From assembly GCF_036541405.1 (NCBI RefSeq), contig NZ_JAZHFS010000016.1, positions 1 through 64,000 on the forward strand: DNA of 64,000 bases, in the 5' to 3' direction. Source of the stretch: Clostridium_AD frigoriphilum (GTDB lineage Bacteria > Bacillota > Clostridia > Clostridiales > Clostridiaceae). The notes under the pieces were generated by a model. That model made no database searches. It saw only the letters and a program-made list of their open reading frames with translations, and was not told where the DNA came from. The translations under genes and the position numbers were made by a program. Positions 8,215 through 17,315 of the stretch are shown piece after piece; within the stretch, counting starts at the first letter, position 1; every line of letters starts with the position of its first letter.

Positions 8215-9551
8215 GCTTTGAAACTTTTATAATGGTAATTTTAAGTTCTCTGATTATACCTTCCATACTTATTAGCATTTTATGTTGCATTTCTATATAT
8301 ATTTTAAATAAGGAATTAATAAGGAAAGAAGAGATAAAAAAATATTTTTTTATCTCTTTTATAATAGGAATATTCATTAGTACTGGTTCTTATTCAATCA
8401 TTCTTCCTGCATTTTGTATAATTACTATCTTTCAGCTAAAAAATAATAGAAGTAATATAAAAGCATTGCTAACAATTTATGTGGTTTATTTATTTCATAC
8501 GCTATACATTTTCGTATATACTTTTTCAGGTAAAAGCTTATATAATATACCACCACCAAGATACAGCTTTTTAGAATTTATTATATTGTTACCAGTGGTT
8601 ATTTTAAGCTGTTTAATAATAAAGAGCACTGTAAAAAGGAAAAAAGGCTATAAGGAGCATACAGCGGATAAATTAAGATTTAGAATTATATTAATTATTA
8701 GCCTACCCTTAACTTTGATGATATTTGGACTGTGGTATATTTTGAGCTATCACATAATAGATAAGGGGAAAGTAGATTTTATTGTAGGTAACTTTATACC
8801 AGCAGCATTGCCTTTAGTAGTTATTATTCTTATAACCATAATTGTGTATAACTATGACAAGAGCTTAGAATATAGTGTTAATCTTAAAAGAGAGATTGAG
8901 GAAAAAAAAGAAATAATGGAATATTCTAATATGATAGAGGAAATGTACGGAGAAACCAGAAGATTTAAGCACGATTATATGAATATGCTGACCCCCCTTA
9001 AAGAATACATAGATAAGGCTGATATAGAAGGATTAAGGGAGTTTTTTTATGATAATATTATTGACATGGACAAGGACATAAATTGGAGTAATAGCAATAT
9101 TGATAAATTAAAATATATCAAGGTAGACGGCCTTAAAGCCATACTATCTACAAAGCTAATAAAGGCAGCAGGACTTAACATTGATATAAAAGTGGAAATA
9201 ATTGAAGATATAAATAATATAGCTATGAATATAATGGATTTATGCAGAATCATAGGAATATTGCTAGATAATGCTATTGAAGCTGCACAAAAAAGTGAAT
9301 ATCCTAAGCTTTATGTTTGCTTAGTAAACAAAGATAATTATGTGACCATAGTTATTGAAAATAATTTTTTTGGGCAGAAACCTAAGATTTATAAGATATA
9401 TGAAGAAGGCTATTCCACAAATGGGAAAAGACGAGGATTGGGTTTATATAGCGTAAAACAGATTTTAGATAAAAAATATCATAATGCATTCTTAAATACA
9501 AGCATAGAAGGTAAGATGTTTGTTCAAGAATTGTGGATAAAATATATTTAA
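8211..9551 (+). CDS. GHKL sensor histidine kinase (AgrC/ComD-like)
   Basis: A 446-residue membrane kinase. The N-terminal ~225 residues contain 6-7 hydrophobic segments, as in peptide-sensing HPK10 kinases. A coiled linker leads to the phospho-acceptor R-R-F-K-H254-D-Y-M-N-M, followed by a GHKL ATPase domain with N-box D-N-A-I-E-A-A and G-L-G-L-Y-S-V glycine loop. It should phosphorylate the coupled LytTR regulator. The downstream ABC transporter is a natural target, although a terminator separates the two units. The ligand is unknown. Confidence 0.92.
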   Translation: MSFETFIMVILSSLIIPSILISILCCISIYILNKELIRKEEIKKYFFISFIIGIFISTGSYSIILPAFCIITIFQLKNNRSNIKALLTIYVVYLFHTLYIFVYTFSGKSLYNIPPPRYSFLEFIILLPVVILSCLIIKSTVKRKKGYKEHTADKLRFRIILIISLPLTLMIFGLWYILSYHIIDKGKVDFIVGNFIPAALPLVVIILITIIVYNYDKSLEYSVNLKREIEEKKEIMEYSNMIEEMYGETRRFKHDYMNMLTPLKEYIDKADIEGLREFFYDNIIDMDKDINWSNSNIDKLKYIKVDGLKAILSTKLIKAAGLNIDIKVEIIEDINNIAMNIMDLCRIIGILLDNAIEAAQKSEYPKLYVCLVNKDNYVTIVIENNFFGQKPKIYKIYEEGYSTNGKRRGLGLYSVKQILDKKYHNAFLNTSIEGKMFVQELWIKYI

Positions 9552-9579
9552 AAAGCATCCTATGTGGATGTTTTTTTTG
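9551..9579 (+). terminator. Terminator after histidine kinase
   Basis: CATCC/GGATG stem extended by A-T pairs, a 5-base loop and eight T. A second weaker hairpin with a T6 run follows at about 9621-9648. Confidence 0.8.
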
Positions 9580-9743
9580 CGCAGGAGAATTTATTCAATT
9601 TTCATAAACGTTAATTTTTTAAGCCTTATCGTAAAAATAAGCTTTTTTATGAAGGATTAAATGTCACTTAGGAATAGCTAATCAATATAGTACTAAAAGA
9701 TTGGTAATATATAATCATCAAGTAGAAATGGAGCTGATTATAT

Positions 9744-10667
9744 ATGACGCAAAAACATTTATTAGAAACAGAGGGTTTAACTAAAGAATATAAGGGTAAA
9801 AAAGTGGTGAATAATCTAAGCATTACAGTATATGAGGGAGATGTTTATGGATTTCTTGGACCAAATGGGGCGGGGAAAAGTACAACTATAAAGAGTATCA
9901 TGGGTCTCATAAAGCCTACATCAGGAAAGGTCATTATAAACGGGTATGACGTTCATAGTCAAAGAGAAAAGGCTATTGAAAGGATAGGTGCCATGGTAGA
10001 ATCACCAAGTTTTTATGGTGGATTATCAGGTTACAAAAATCTTCTTCTTATGGCTAATCTTTATGAACTTCCAAAGGAGAGGGTGAAGGAAGTACTTGAA
10101 ATGGTGAATATGACTGATGCCGCAAATAAAAAGGTTTCAAAATATTCATTAGGTATGAAACAGAGACTTGGAATTGCAAGAGCTTTTTTAAACAATCCCA
10201 ATATAGTTATACTAGATGAACCTACCAATGGATTAGATCCCCAGGGCATAAAAGACATAAGAAAATTAATACACGATTTATCCGAAAAGTATGGAGTAAC
10301 CTTTCTGATATCATCTCATATATTGAGTGAAATTCAAGCCGTATGTAACAGAATAGGAATTATAGAAAACGGTTGTCTAAAGGTTCAAGGTTATGTGGAG
10401 GAATTATTAAATACTGACGAGGAAATAATAGAGATTCATACTAGGGAAGAGGAAAAGACTGCAAGGCTTCTCACAGCCATGGACATTTCAATGAAAATCG
10501 AAAAATTTGAGAGTGGTATAAGAATTAGGCTTAAAAAGGGTAATTTCCAGAAGATAAATAAGCTACTAGTTTCAAATGAAATAAATATTGAAAATATATA
10601 CTGCAAGGAAAACTCTTTGGAGGATTACTTTTTAGATCTAATGGAAGGAGATAAAAAATATGCTTAA
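9744..10667 (+). CDS. ABC transporter ATP-binding protein, BcrA/bacitracin-type
   Basis: A 307-residue cytoplasmic ATPase for the overlapping permease gene. Walker A G-P-N-G-A-G-K-S-T-T, signature Y-S-L-G-M-K-Q-R-L-G-I-A-R, Walker B I-V-I-L-D-E-P-T-N-G-L-D and the C-terminal ~80-residue regulatory extension are typical of the DrrA/BcrA branch. That branch exports or detoxifies peptides such as bacitracin and lantibiotics. The position after a LytTR two-component system suggests inducible peptide resistance; the actual substrate is an inference. Confidence 0.9.
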   Translation: MTQKHLLETEGLTKEYKGKKVVNNLSITVYEGDVYGFLGPNGAGKSTTIKSIMGLIKPTSGKVIINGYDVHSQREKAIERIGAMVESPSFYGGLSGYKNLLLMANLYELPKERVKEVLEMVNMTDAANKKVSKYSLGMKQRLGIARAFLNNPNIVILDEPTNGLDPQGIKDIRKLIHDLSEKYGVTFLISSHILSEIQAVCNRIGIIENGCLKVQGYVEELLNTDEEIIEIHTREEEKTARLLTAMDISMKIEKFESGIRIRLKKGNFQKINKLLVSNEINIENIYCKENSLEDYFLDLMEGDKKYA

Positions 10668-11391
10668 GATTTTTAAAAATGAGATAATAAAAATGGTTAG
10701 TAGTAAAAAGTTTTATTTACTGTGTGCTATATTAATCTTCAGTATAATCCTCATGGGCACAGTAAAAAATCCTAGAATTAATGCAAATAACTTTTTGCTA
10801 GCAACCTTAGATGGTATGGTGATGAAACCTATAGTACCAATATTTATGGTGCTGGTTATAGTAGAAGTTTTAACAGATGACTACAGCCTTGGAACTATGA
10901 AATTTTCTTTGATGACAACTATAAAGAAACGTGATTTTATAATTGGAAAGCTTTTATTTATAGCTTTATATGCATTGATATTTATGGCTATTAGTTTTAT
11001 TTTTAGCTATATTGTAGGGACTACTATATTTGGACTGGGTGGAAAAGAAGAGATTATAAAAAATCTTGTTTACAATATTAAATATTATGGTGTTTTAATA
11101 CTTCCCTTACTATCCTTTTGTGCAATGATGATTTTACTTGCGTTGCTTATTAATAATAGTGGTGCTATGATTGGTTTAGGAATTGGAATTATTGTTATAT
11201 TAAGTACGCTTATATCCGTACAAGAAAATGTAATTTACTTTATGCCAGGTGGAGGGATGTATGCTGCGTCCTACATTAATAAGAGTGGCCCACACAGTAT
11301 ATTTTTATTCGCAATAGTTGCTGTTATATATATAATAGCATTTTCTTTTATAAGTTCATTTGTTATAAACAAAAAAGATATAGTACAGTAG
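10660..11391 (+). CDS. ABC-2 type permease partner (BcrB-like)
   Basis: A 243-residue integral membrane protein with about six hydrophobic segments and a short cytoplasmic N-terminus (M-L-K-I-F-K-N-E-I-I-K), the usual opening of ABC-2 permeases of bacitracin/lantibiotic systems. It overlaps the ATPase gene by 8 bases, with GGAG inside the ATPase 3' end, so the two are translated together and form the transporter. Confidence 0.88.
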   Translation: MLKIFKNEIIKMVSSKKFYLLCAILIFSIILMGTVKNPRINANNFLLATLDGMVMKPIVPIFMVLVIVEVLTDDYSLGTMKFSLMTTIKKRDFIIGKLLFIALYALIFMAISFIFSYIVGTTIFGLGGKEEIIKNLVYNIKYYGVLILPLLSFCAMMILLALLINNSGAMIGLGIGIIVILSTLISVQENVIYFMPGGGMYAASYINKSGPHSIFLFAIVAVIYIIAFSFISSFVINKKDIVQ

Positions 11392-11451
11392 TAGCTTCAG
11401 ATTCATTAGGAATTACTTCATACTACATTGGTGATATTATTATACTTTTCA

Positions 11452-11497
11452 ATTAAACTATAAACATAGAAATCCCATGTTCATAGTTTAACTTTTC
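11452..11497. terminator. Candidate bidirectional terminator
   Basis: Inverted repeat AAACTAT-A-AACAT against ATGTT-C-ATAGTTT (12 of 13 paired) between the convergent permease and PAP2 genes. The T-tract is short. Confidence 0.5.
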
Positions 11498-11604
11498 ATT
11501 CTCATCCTGAGTATTTTCTATTTTTGATATTGTAAATACTAATTCATCTCAATCAAGGTATTCTGAACTAATTTATACAATGAAGCAGGAGGTTAAAGAA
11601 CTGC

Positions 11605-12147
11605 TTAATAAATCCTACGCATTTTTTTACAAATACTTGTTTTACTAAAGCCTTTTCTATATATATAATTACTAATAATAGCTAACAAAAATCCTCCTAA
11701 AACATCGAACGGATAATGTTGGCCTACATAAACTCTTGATATACCAACAATAATTGCTAGGATAATTAAAAGTTTCCCTAGTTTTTTTGTTTTATTATTA
11801 ACTCCTAATGCTATAGTCATTACCCCTATTGCGTGAGTACTTGGAAATGAAGCATTGTTTTTATGCGTATATAATAGGTTTACTGTATACTCACTAAATG
11901 GTCTTTGTTCATGCCACATAATCCCGATTATAAATGATAATATAAAGTTTATTGTAATCAATACTATAATTGGAGTCACTATCTCCTTTGCTTTTTTATT
12001 TTCACCCACATAACCTATTATTAAATATACTCCTAATAATAGTGCATATAAATAGATAACATACTTTGAAGATACAATCATAACACTATCTAAAAATGCG
12101 TTTTTTCTTGCTAAATTGTTTATTAGTCTAAATAAAGTCAAATTCAT
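11605..12147 (-). CDS. PAP2-family undecaprenyl-diphosphatase-like protein (BcrC-type)
   Basis: A 180-residue membrane phosphatase with ~5 hydrophobic segments. It carries the three PAP2 signatures: H-E-Q-R-P-F, S-F-P-S-T-H-A and S-R-V-Y-V-G-Q-H-Y-P-F-D-V, with the catalytic His in the last two. BcrC members recycle undecaprenyl pyrophosphate and lower bacitracin sensitivity. It sits next to the BcrAB-like transporter but on the opposite strand, so it is not in the same operon. Some PAP2 proteins act on phosphatidic acid, which cannot be excluded. Confidence 0.85.
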   Translation of the reverse strand: MNLTLFRLINNLARKNAFLDSVMIVSSKYVIYLYALLLGVYLIIGYVGENKKAKEIVTPIIVLITINFILSFIIGIMWHEQRPFSEYTVNLLYTHKNNASFPSTHAIGVMTIALGVNNKTKKLGKLLIILAIIVGISRVYVGQHYPFDVLGGFLLAIISNYIYRKGFSKTSICKKMRRIY

Positions 12148-12318
12148 GTTTTCAATCTCCCATCTTTAGTAAATTATACTATTTTTACCGTAAATTTGCT
12201 ATATATCGTTCACTTGTTAATTATAACATTCTATATTTAGTATAAATATACTTATCAAATGAAAACTATTATGTTATTATATTACTATAGTGGTTATTAT
12301 TAAAAACTATTTTATATT

Positions 12319-12346
12319 TTGTCTAAAGCAATATATTTGATAATAT
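12319..12346 (+). promoter_or_regulatory. Candidate sigma-A promoter of motAB
   Basis: TTGTCT, 16 bases, TAATAT, about 65 bases before motA. I looked for a sigma-28 box (TAAA-N15-CCGATAT) and found no convincing one. Confidence 0.35.
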
Positions 12347-12410
12347 ATGTGAATTTATGGTTAAGAACCACCGTTTAAGTATTTGTAAAACATTTTTTTG
12401 GAGGTATACA

Positions 12411-13226
12411 ATGGATATTTTTTTAATTATAGGTATTATTACAGGTCTCGGTGCAATTATTACCGGAATGACTTTAAAGGGTGCAAGCATTTCAGTATTA
12501 ATAAATCCAGAAGCAGCAATTATAATCCTTGTTGGTACTACTGCAGCCGTAATGAATTCTTTTCCTAAGAAAGAGTTTCTTAAAATCCCAAGTCTTTTAG
12601 GTGTTCTTTTTAAAGAAAAAAAAAGAGACAACCCTGCTGAAACAATAGAAAAAATTGTTCAAATGTCACAAGTAACAAGAAAAAACGGATTATTATCACT
12701 TGAAGAAAGTATTAAAGATATTAATGATAAATTCATGAAAAAAGGCTTGGAAATGGTAGTAGATGGTGTAGACCCAGAAACCGTAAGGGAGATTTTAGAA
12801 ATTGAAATTGAAGGTCTTGAAGAAAGACACCGTTTGGGAGCCTCAATTCTTACAACGGCAGGAGCATCTTCTCCTACATTAGGAGTTTTAGGTGCCGTTA
12901 TAGGTCTAATTGGTGCACTTGGTAATTTAGCTGATACTCAAAAACTTGGCGAGAGTATCGCATCAGCCTTTGTTGCTACTCTTTATGGTATTTTCTTTGG
13001 ATATGTAATATTCCATCCTTTTGCATCTAGATTAAAAAGAAAGTCTAGTGAAGAAGTAAGTACTATGAATATAGTGCTTGAGGGTATTTTATGTATCCAA
13101 TTAGGAGAAAATCCAAAAAATATTGAAAATAAATTAGTATGTATGTTAGAGCCTAAGGACCGATTAAAATTCCAACAAATTAGCGCAGAGGAGAATAGTA
13201 ATGAGAAAGAAAAAGGAACACTCTGA
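12411..13226 (+). CDS. motA: Flagellar motor stator protein MotA
   Basis: A 271-residue membrane protein; with MotB it forms the ion channel that powers flagellar rotation. There are four hydrophobic segments (two near the N-terminus, two around residues 145-205), a large cytoplasmic loop with E-x-R-H-R (rotor interaction) and the conserved P-T-L-G-V-L-G-A-V-I-G-L-I segment in TM3. The start is set at the ATG 6 bases after GGAGG; an upstream ATG at 12357 would add 18 unrelated residues. It overlaps motB by 26 bases. No other flagellar genes are in the window. Confidence 0.95.
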   Translation: MDIFLIIGIITGLGAIITGMTLKGASISVLINPEAAIIILVGTTAAVMNSFPKKEFLKIPSLLGVLFKEKKRDNPAETIEKIVQMSQVTRKNGLLSLEESIKDINDKFMKKGLEMVVDGVDPETVREILEIEIEGLEERHRLGASILTTAGASSPTLGVLGAVIGLIGALGNLADTQKLGESIASAFVATLYGIFFGYVIFHPFASRLKRKSSEEVSTMNIVLEGILCIQLGENPKNIENKLVCMLEPKDRLKFQQISAEENSNEKEKGTL

Positions 13227-13929
13227 AGAGCATGTTGATGAGTCATGGCTTCTTCCATACTCTGATATGCTCACACTTCTAGTTGCACTTTTCATTGTAA
13301 TGTTTGCTATGAGTCAAGTTGATAAAGCAAAACTTCAGAAAGTAAGTTCACAATTCAACATAATTTTTTCAGGTGGTAGTGGAATTTTGCAAAGCGATAG
13401 TGGCACAATTGCTTCTATTGACCCAAGTTCATCTGCCTCATCAGCTAGTTCTCTTGAGCAGAATACTATGAATTCATTGAAAAATACACTTGATAAAGAA
13501 ATCAGTAACAATGGTTATTCAGGTCATATTAAAGTTGCTGTAAATAAAGATGGACTGGATATTTCAATAGAAGCTATTGCTCTTTTCGCTTCTGGTGATG
13601 CATCAGTATTAAAAAATGTAACTCCTTTGCTTTTAAAGATTTCAGCAATGCTTAAAAATTTGGATAACGATATTAAAATTGCAGGATATACAGATAATAA
13701 ACCTATAAACAATTCGAAATTTCGTTCAAATTGGGATTTAAGTTCAATTCGAGCTATAAATGTTATGACATATATGGTTAATTCAGGAGGACTTAATCCC
13801 AAAAATATTTCTATTCAAGCATATGGTGAGTATAATCCTAAATATGACAATTCTACAGAGGCTAACAGAGCTAAGAACAGAAGAGTAGAAATTTTCGTTG
13901 CCCGTAAATATCCTGTAGCTACAAAGTAA
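13201..13929 (+). CDS. motB: Flagellar motor stator protein MotB
   Basis: A 242-residue stator partner. A charged cytoplasmic N-terminus leads into one membrane helix with the ion-binding Asp (W-L-L-P-Y-S-D22-M-L-T-L-L). A linker rich in Ser/Ala follows, then a C-terminal OmpA-like peptidoglycan-binding domain (I-A-G-Y-T-D-N-K-P … N-W-D-L-S-S-I-R-A … A-Y-G-E-Y-N-P … N-R-R-V-E-I). The pattern Y-S-D-M-L is common to H+-type stators, but I cannot decide the ion. A GAGGAG site lies within motA. Confidence 0.95.
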   Translation: MRKKKEHSEEHVDESWLLPYSDMLTLLVALFIVMFAMSQVDKAKLQKVSSQFNIIFSGGSGILQSDSGTIASIDPSSSASSASSLEQNTMNSLKNTLDKEISNNGYSGHIKVAVNKDGLDISIEAIALFASGDASVLKNVTPLLLKISAMLKNLDNDIKIAGYTDNKPINNSKFRSNWDLSSIRAINVMTYMVNSGGLNPKNISIQAYGEYNPKYDNSTEANRAKNRRVEIFVARKYPVATK

Positions 13930-14021
13930 GCTGTCCTTCTAGATATCAACACGGGGAATAATATTGCTCCAGCAAACTTGATTCAGGTATAAATTTAAAA
14001 TATTAAAATGGAGGAAGTACC

Positions 14022-14471
14022 ATGAATAAGGATGAAAAACAGGATCTAATACATAATATGTCACAATTTTATATTGTTCTACAAAGAGAAGTATTGGATC
14101 TAATAGCTGAAAGTAATAATTCAGAGCTAAGTCCGCTTCTTTTTAACGCTCTGCATGAGATTTATCTTGATGAATATATCATACCTTCTGTCTTAAGCAA
14201 ACGATTATCTATCACAATACCTAATACCAGTAGATGCCTGCATAGTCTTACAAAAATGGGATATGTAATAAAAGTAAAGGACAAAGCTGATAAAAGAATA
14301 ACACATATAGAATTATCTTTAAAAGGAATAGATTTGGTGCAAAGCTCCTTTAATCATATGGATGAATCAATGCTCAAAAAAGTAGAAGTTCTTAATTCGG
14401 GTGAATTAGCAAAGATTTCAGAGTCTTTTTTAATCTTAATGTCTTTGTTTAAAAATAGAATTAAAGAATGA
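14022..14471 (+). CDS. MarR-family transcriptional regulator
   Basis: A 149-residue winged-helix regulator. The predicted DNA-recognition helix lies in L-S-I-T-I-P-N-T-S-R-C-L-H-S-L, followed by the wing K-V-K-D-K-A-D-K-R-I-T-H-I-E-L-S, typical of MarR proteins, with flanking dimerisation helices. The ribosome site GGAGGAA is 7 bases upstream. Downstream on the same strand is only a degraded membrane-protein fragment, so the regulator may have lost its target transporter. Confidence 0.85.
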   Translation: MNKDEKQDLIHNMSQFYIVLQREVLDLIAESNNSELSPLLFNALHEIYLDEYIIPSVLSKRLSITIPNTSRCLHSLTKMGYVIKVKDKADKRITHIELSLKGIDLVQSSFNHMDESMLKKVEVLNSGELAKISESFLILMSLFKNRIKE

Positions 14472-14489
14472 TGTGTAAACAGAAAATAA

Positions 14490-14684
14490 GCCATATTTCT
14501 GAATAGAGAAGAATTAATTAGCCAGATAGTTGGAGTAGCCTTTACAATTGCATCATTAATATTAGGTATAGATAACATAAAATCAATAAATAAAAAGATA
14601 CTTGCTACTGTAATGACTATTACCATCCTATCTGGTTTATTAATGTTTACTGTATTGTCATATGCATATCCCCAGTTTTTATAA
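14490..14684 (+). pseudogene. Possible remnant of a small membrane protein
   Basis: An open stretch of 64 codons directly after the marR-like gene encodes two hydrophobic helices (…L-I-S-Q-I-V-G-V-A-F-T-I-A-S-L-I-L-G and a second near the end) and stops at TAA inside the antisense PTS gene. It has no usual start codon near its beginning and no ribosome site. MarR genes often precede transporters, so this may be the tail of a deleted one. Low confidence. Confidence 0.25.
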
Positions 14685-15705
14685 GTCCTGATTTTTTCAT
14701 TGCAAGATAAATAGGCATTATTATAGCTGAAGGCAAAATTATACCAGTAAATATATAAATTAAAATTCCTTTTATCCCTCTTGTTGCTAAAATATTAAGT
14801 GGTGCAATTAATGAATTAAGTCCAAGCCCTGCAAGTTCATATGTAGTAGTAAATTTAAATAAAACTGTTGCTATAGGTGCACATATAATTGCTGCAATAA
14901 ATGGAGGTATTAAAAGTCTCGGATTTTTTATAACATTAGGAAATTGTATTTTTGGCGTTACTAGTCCTTGTGCTATATTGGCTCCAGAATCATTTTCCTT
15001 AAAAGACATTATTGTAAATCCCACAAACTGGATGGTGCATCCTATAAGTGCTGCTCCACTTGATACCGGATCAAGTTTAAGTGCAATTGCAATTGCAACA
15101 GAAGATGCAGGTGTCATTAATAAAATACTCCAACTAAGAGAAACTAATGCTGATCCAATTAATGGAGATATGTTTATTGTATATGCTATTTGAGTGCTAA
15201 GCCAATTAAGTGCTGGTGTTACTACAGCTGCAAGACCAAGGCCTGCAACACCTCCAACTACAACTGCGCAAAATGGTATCGCCATCATATCAAGTTTTGT
15301 TTTTCCGGCTACTTTTTTCCCTACATATACAGCTATAATGGCTGCTATTACTGCACTGATGGGTTGTCCAGATACAAAAGTAACTCCAAGAGTAGTAAAG
15401 TGGACTGCATTAGCTCCAACTGTAGCTGCAATCATAGCACTAAATATAACAAGTGTGTTTCCCTTAAGCTGATAGGCAACTCCAGCTCCGAGGGCAGGTG
15501 CAAGCATCGATTTTGCAATCGTTCCTATCCCAATAAATTCTTGCCAATGCATAAATTTTCCTAGGGTTTCACAAAGAAGTCCAATTCCAAGCATAACAAG
15601 TACTGCATTTGCAATTCCTGCAGCTACTTTATTAGCCATTTCTCTTACTGATTCTTTATTTTCTACCACCGTTACAGTGATTTGGGAAGTTTCCACTTTA
15701 GTCAT
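14647..15705 (-). CDS. PTS_EIIC_2-type membrane protein (orphan EIIC)
   Basis: A 352-residue polytopic membrane protein with about 9-10 hydrophobic segments and glycine/alanine-rich helices. The P-A-L-G-A-G-V-A and I-A-A-I-I-A-V-Y-V-G-K-K-V-A-G-K-T-K-L-D segments fit the PTS EIIC-like family (Pfam PTS_EIIC_2) widespread in Firmicutes. No EIIA or EIIB gene is adjacent, so phosphotransfer is unproven and the substrate is unknown. The start follows AAGGAGATG on the minus strand. Confidence 0.75.
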   Translation of the reverse strand: MTKVETSQITVTVVENKESVREMANKVAAGIANAVLVMLGIGLLCETLGKFMHWQEFIGIGTIAKSMLAPALGAGVAYQLKGNTLVIFSAMIAATVGANAVHFTTLGVTFVSGQPISAVIAAIIAVYVGKKVAGKTKLDMMAIPFCAVVVGGVAGLGLAAVVTPALNWLSTQIAYTINISPLIGSALVSLSWSILLMTPASSVAIAIALKLDPVSSGAALIGCTIQFVGFTIMSFKENDSGANIAQGLVTPKIQFPNVIKNPRLLIPPFIAAIICAPIATVLFKFTTTYELAGLGLNSLIAPLNILATRGIKGILIYIFTGIILPSAIIMPIYLAMKKSGLIKTGDMHMTIQ

Positions 15706-15938
15706 CTCCTTATAATTTAAAAACTATATTACAAACATCAAAATCACATTCATAAATTGGAACTTACTTATATTGAAATTATTAGTTCTAAAATATAAAA
15801 TTAGGTAATTATGTTTGTGATTATGAATTATACAGAAACAAAATGATTTTGTAAAGCAATTTAGCAGATAATTGAAATAATATATGCTTTTATAGTCAAT
15901 TAGTTTTAAATTCTCAATACTTTAAAAAACACAAATAA

Positions 15939-15980
15939 CCAATAACCCTTAATATAATCTGTTATATTAAGGGTTATTGG
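15939..15980. terminator. Strong terminator of aspartyl-tRNA synthetase gene
   Basis: A 19-bp perfect stem (CCAATAACCCTTAATATAA with its complement) and a 4-base loop. It lies just beyond the minus-strand stop and is followed on that strand by a T-rich tract. The remaining 230 bases up to the EIIC gene are AT-rich leader sequence. Confidence 0.85.
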
Positions 15981-15997
15981 CTATGCGCTCTTTCCAC

Positions 15998-17287
15998 TTA
16001 TGGTGCTAATCTTGTTCTATCTCTTGGAAATAATGATGCTTCTCTTACGTTTTCTAATCCTAGCAATTGCGCTGTAATTCTCTCAAGTCCAATTGCAAGC
16101 CCTCCGTGCGGTGGCATTCCGTATTTGAAAACAGAAGTGTAATTGTGATAAACCTCTGGTGTTAATCCTTTATATTTAATATTTTCAATTAACATGTTAT
16201 AGTCGTGAATTCTTTGACCACCTGTTGTAATTTCTACACCTCTAAATAATAAGTCAAAGCTATGTGTTTCAGTTTCACCTAAAGGCATTGTATACATTGG
16301 CCTTTTTTTTCTTGGATAATGAGTTAAAAAAATAAAATCACACCCAAATTTCTCTTTTGAATATTTACAAATCAATTTTTCTGCATCAGGATCTAAATCT
16401 CCATCTAAATCTGATTTATTATATTCAGTGCTCAATATTTCTAATGCTTCACTAAATTTTATTCTTGGAATTTTTGCATTTAATTTAGGTAAATCTAGAT
16501 TTAATATTTCTAGATATTTTTCACCCTCTTGAGATATTTTATTTATTATAAATATTATTAAGTTTTCTTCCAAATCCATAATATCTTTTTCATCCTCAAT
16601 AAATCCCATCTCACAGTCCATGCTAATATACTCATTAAGATGCCTACTAGTATTATGCTCTTCTGCCCTATATACATGAGCAACCTCAAAAACTCTTTCA
16701 AATCCTGCACCTACCATCATCTGTTTATAAAACTGAGGACTTTGAGCTAGGTATGCTTTATTTTCAAAATATTTCAATTCAAATACTTCAGTCCCCCCCT
16801 CGGCACCTTCAGCTACAATTTTAGGTGTAAAAATCTCTGTAAAACCTTCCTTAGATAAGAACTCTCTAAACCCTTGTACAATCAGGTTTTGTATTTTAAA
16901 TATTGAATTAATTTTTTCATGGCGTAGGCTCAAAACTCTATTATCTAACATGGTATCTAAGTTAATGTCTAAGGTAGCTTTATTTATTTCTATTGGTAAT
17001 TCTTCTGTTACACTATTAATTATTTCAAATTCTTCAATTACTATCTCATAAGGATTTAATGTATTTTTATCTTCTTTTACTTCTCCAACGATTGATATTA
17101 CTGATTCTAACTTTATTGTACTCATATCTATAGCCTTATTCTCTGCAATGCATTGTACAAAACCAGTCCTATCCCTCATTATAATGAATGTTATAGTTTT
17201 TAATTTTCTTACTCGATAAACCCAACCTTTAATTTGTATTTTTCCACCTATTAAATTATCCATTTCATTTATCATAACTCTTTTCAT
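15998..17287 (-). CDS. aspS: Aspartate--tRNA ligase, archaeal type (probably non-discriminating)
   Basis: A 429-residue class II synthetase. The N-terminal OB-fold anticodon domain (I-Q-I-K-G-W-V-Y-R-V-R-K-L, F-I-I-M-R-D) is followed by the catalytic core with motif 2 R-A-E-E-H-N-T-S-R-H-L-N-E and motif 3 G-G-L-A-I-G-L-E-R. It lacks the ~100-residue bacterial GAD insertion, so it is the short archaeal/AspS2 type. In clostridia this type often charges both tRNA-Asp and tRNA-Asn, with GatCAB completing the latter; that is inferred here. Start ATG at 17287 after AAAGGAGAGG. Expression is controlled by the T-box leader immediately upstream. Confidence 0.93.
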   Translation of the reverse strand: MKRVMINEMDNLIGGKIQIKGWVYRVRKLKTITFIIMRDRTGFVQCIAENKAIDMSTIKLESVISIVGEVKEDKNTLNPYEIVIEEFEIINSVTEELPIEINKATLDINLDTMLDNRVLSLRHEKINSIFKIQNLIVQGFREFLSKEGFTEIFTPKIVAEGAEGGTEVFELKYFENKAYLAQSPQFYKQMMVGAGFERVFEVAHVYRAEEHNTSRHLNEYISMDCEMGFIEDEKDIMDLEENLIIFIINKISQEGEKYLEILNLDLPKLNAKIPRIKFSEALEILSTEYNKSDLDGDLDPDAEKLICKYSKEKFGCDFIFLTHYPRKKRPMYTMPLGETETHSFDLLFRGVEITTGGQRIHDYNMLIENIKYKGLTPEVYHNYTSVFKYGMPPHGGLAIGLERITAQLLGLENVREASLFPRDRTRLAP

Positions 17288-17315
17288 ATACAACCTCTCC
17301 TTTAAAATTTATATT

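Noticed and set aside
12300..12410. Sigma-28 promoter for motAB
   Set aside because: No TAAA-N15-CCGATAT match; only a sigma-A-like candidate was kept.
15190..15564. 124-codon Cys/Ser-rich plus-strand ORF
   Set aside because: Shadow of the EIIC gene; the composition reflects reverse reading of hydrophobic codons.
15720..15840. Scattered similar words (ATCACA, TTCATAA) in both orientations upstream of EIIC
   Set aside because: AT-rich, permuted and imperfect; no consistent operator could be drawn.
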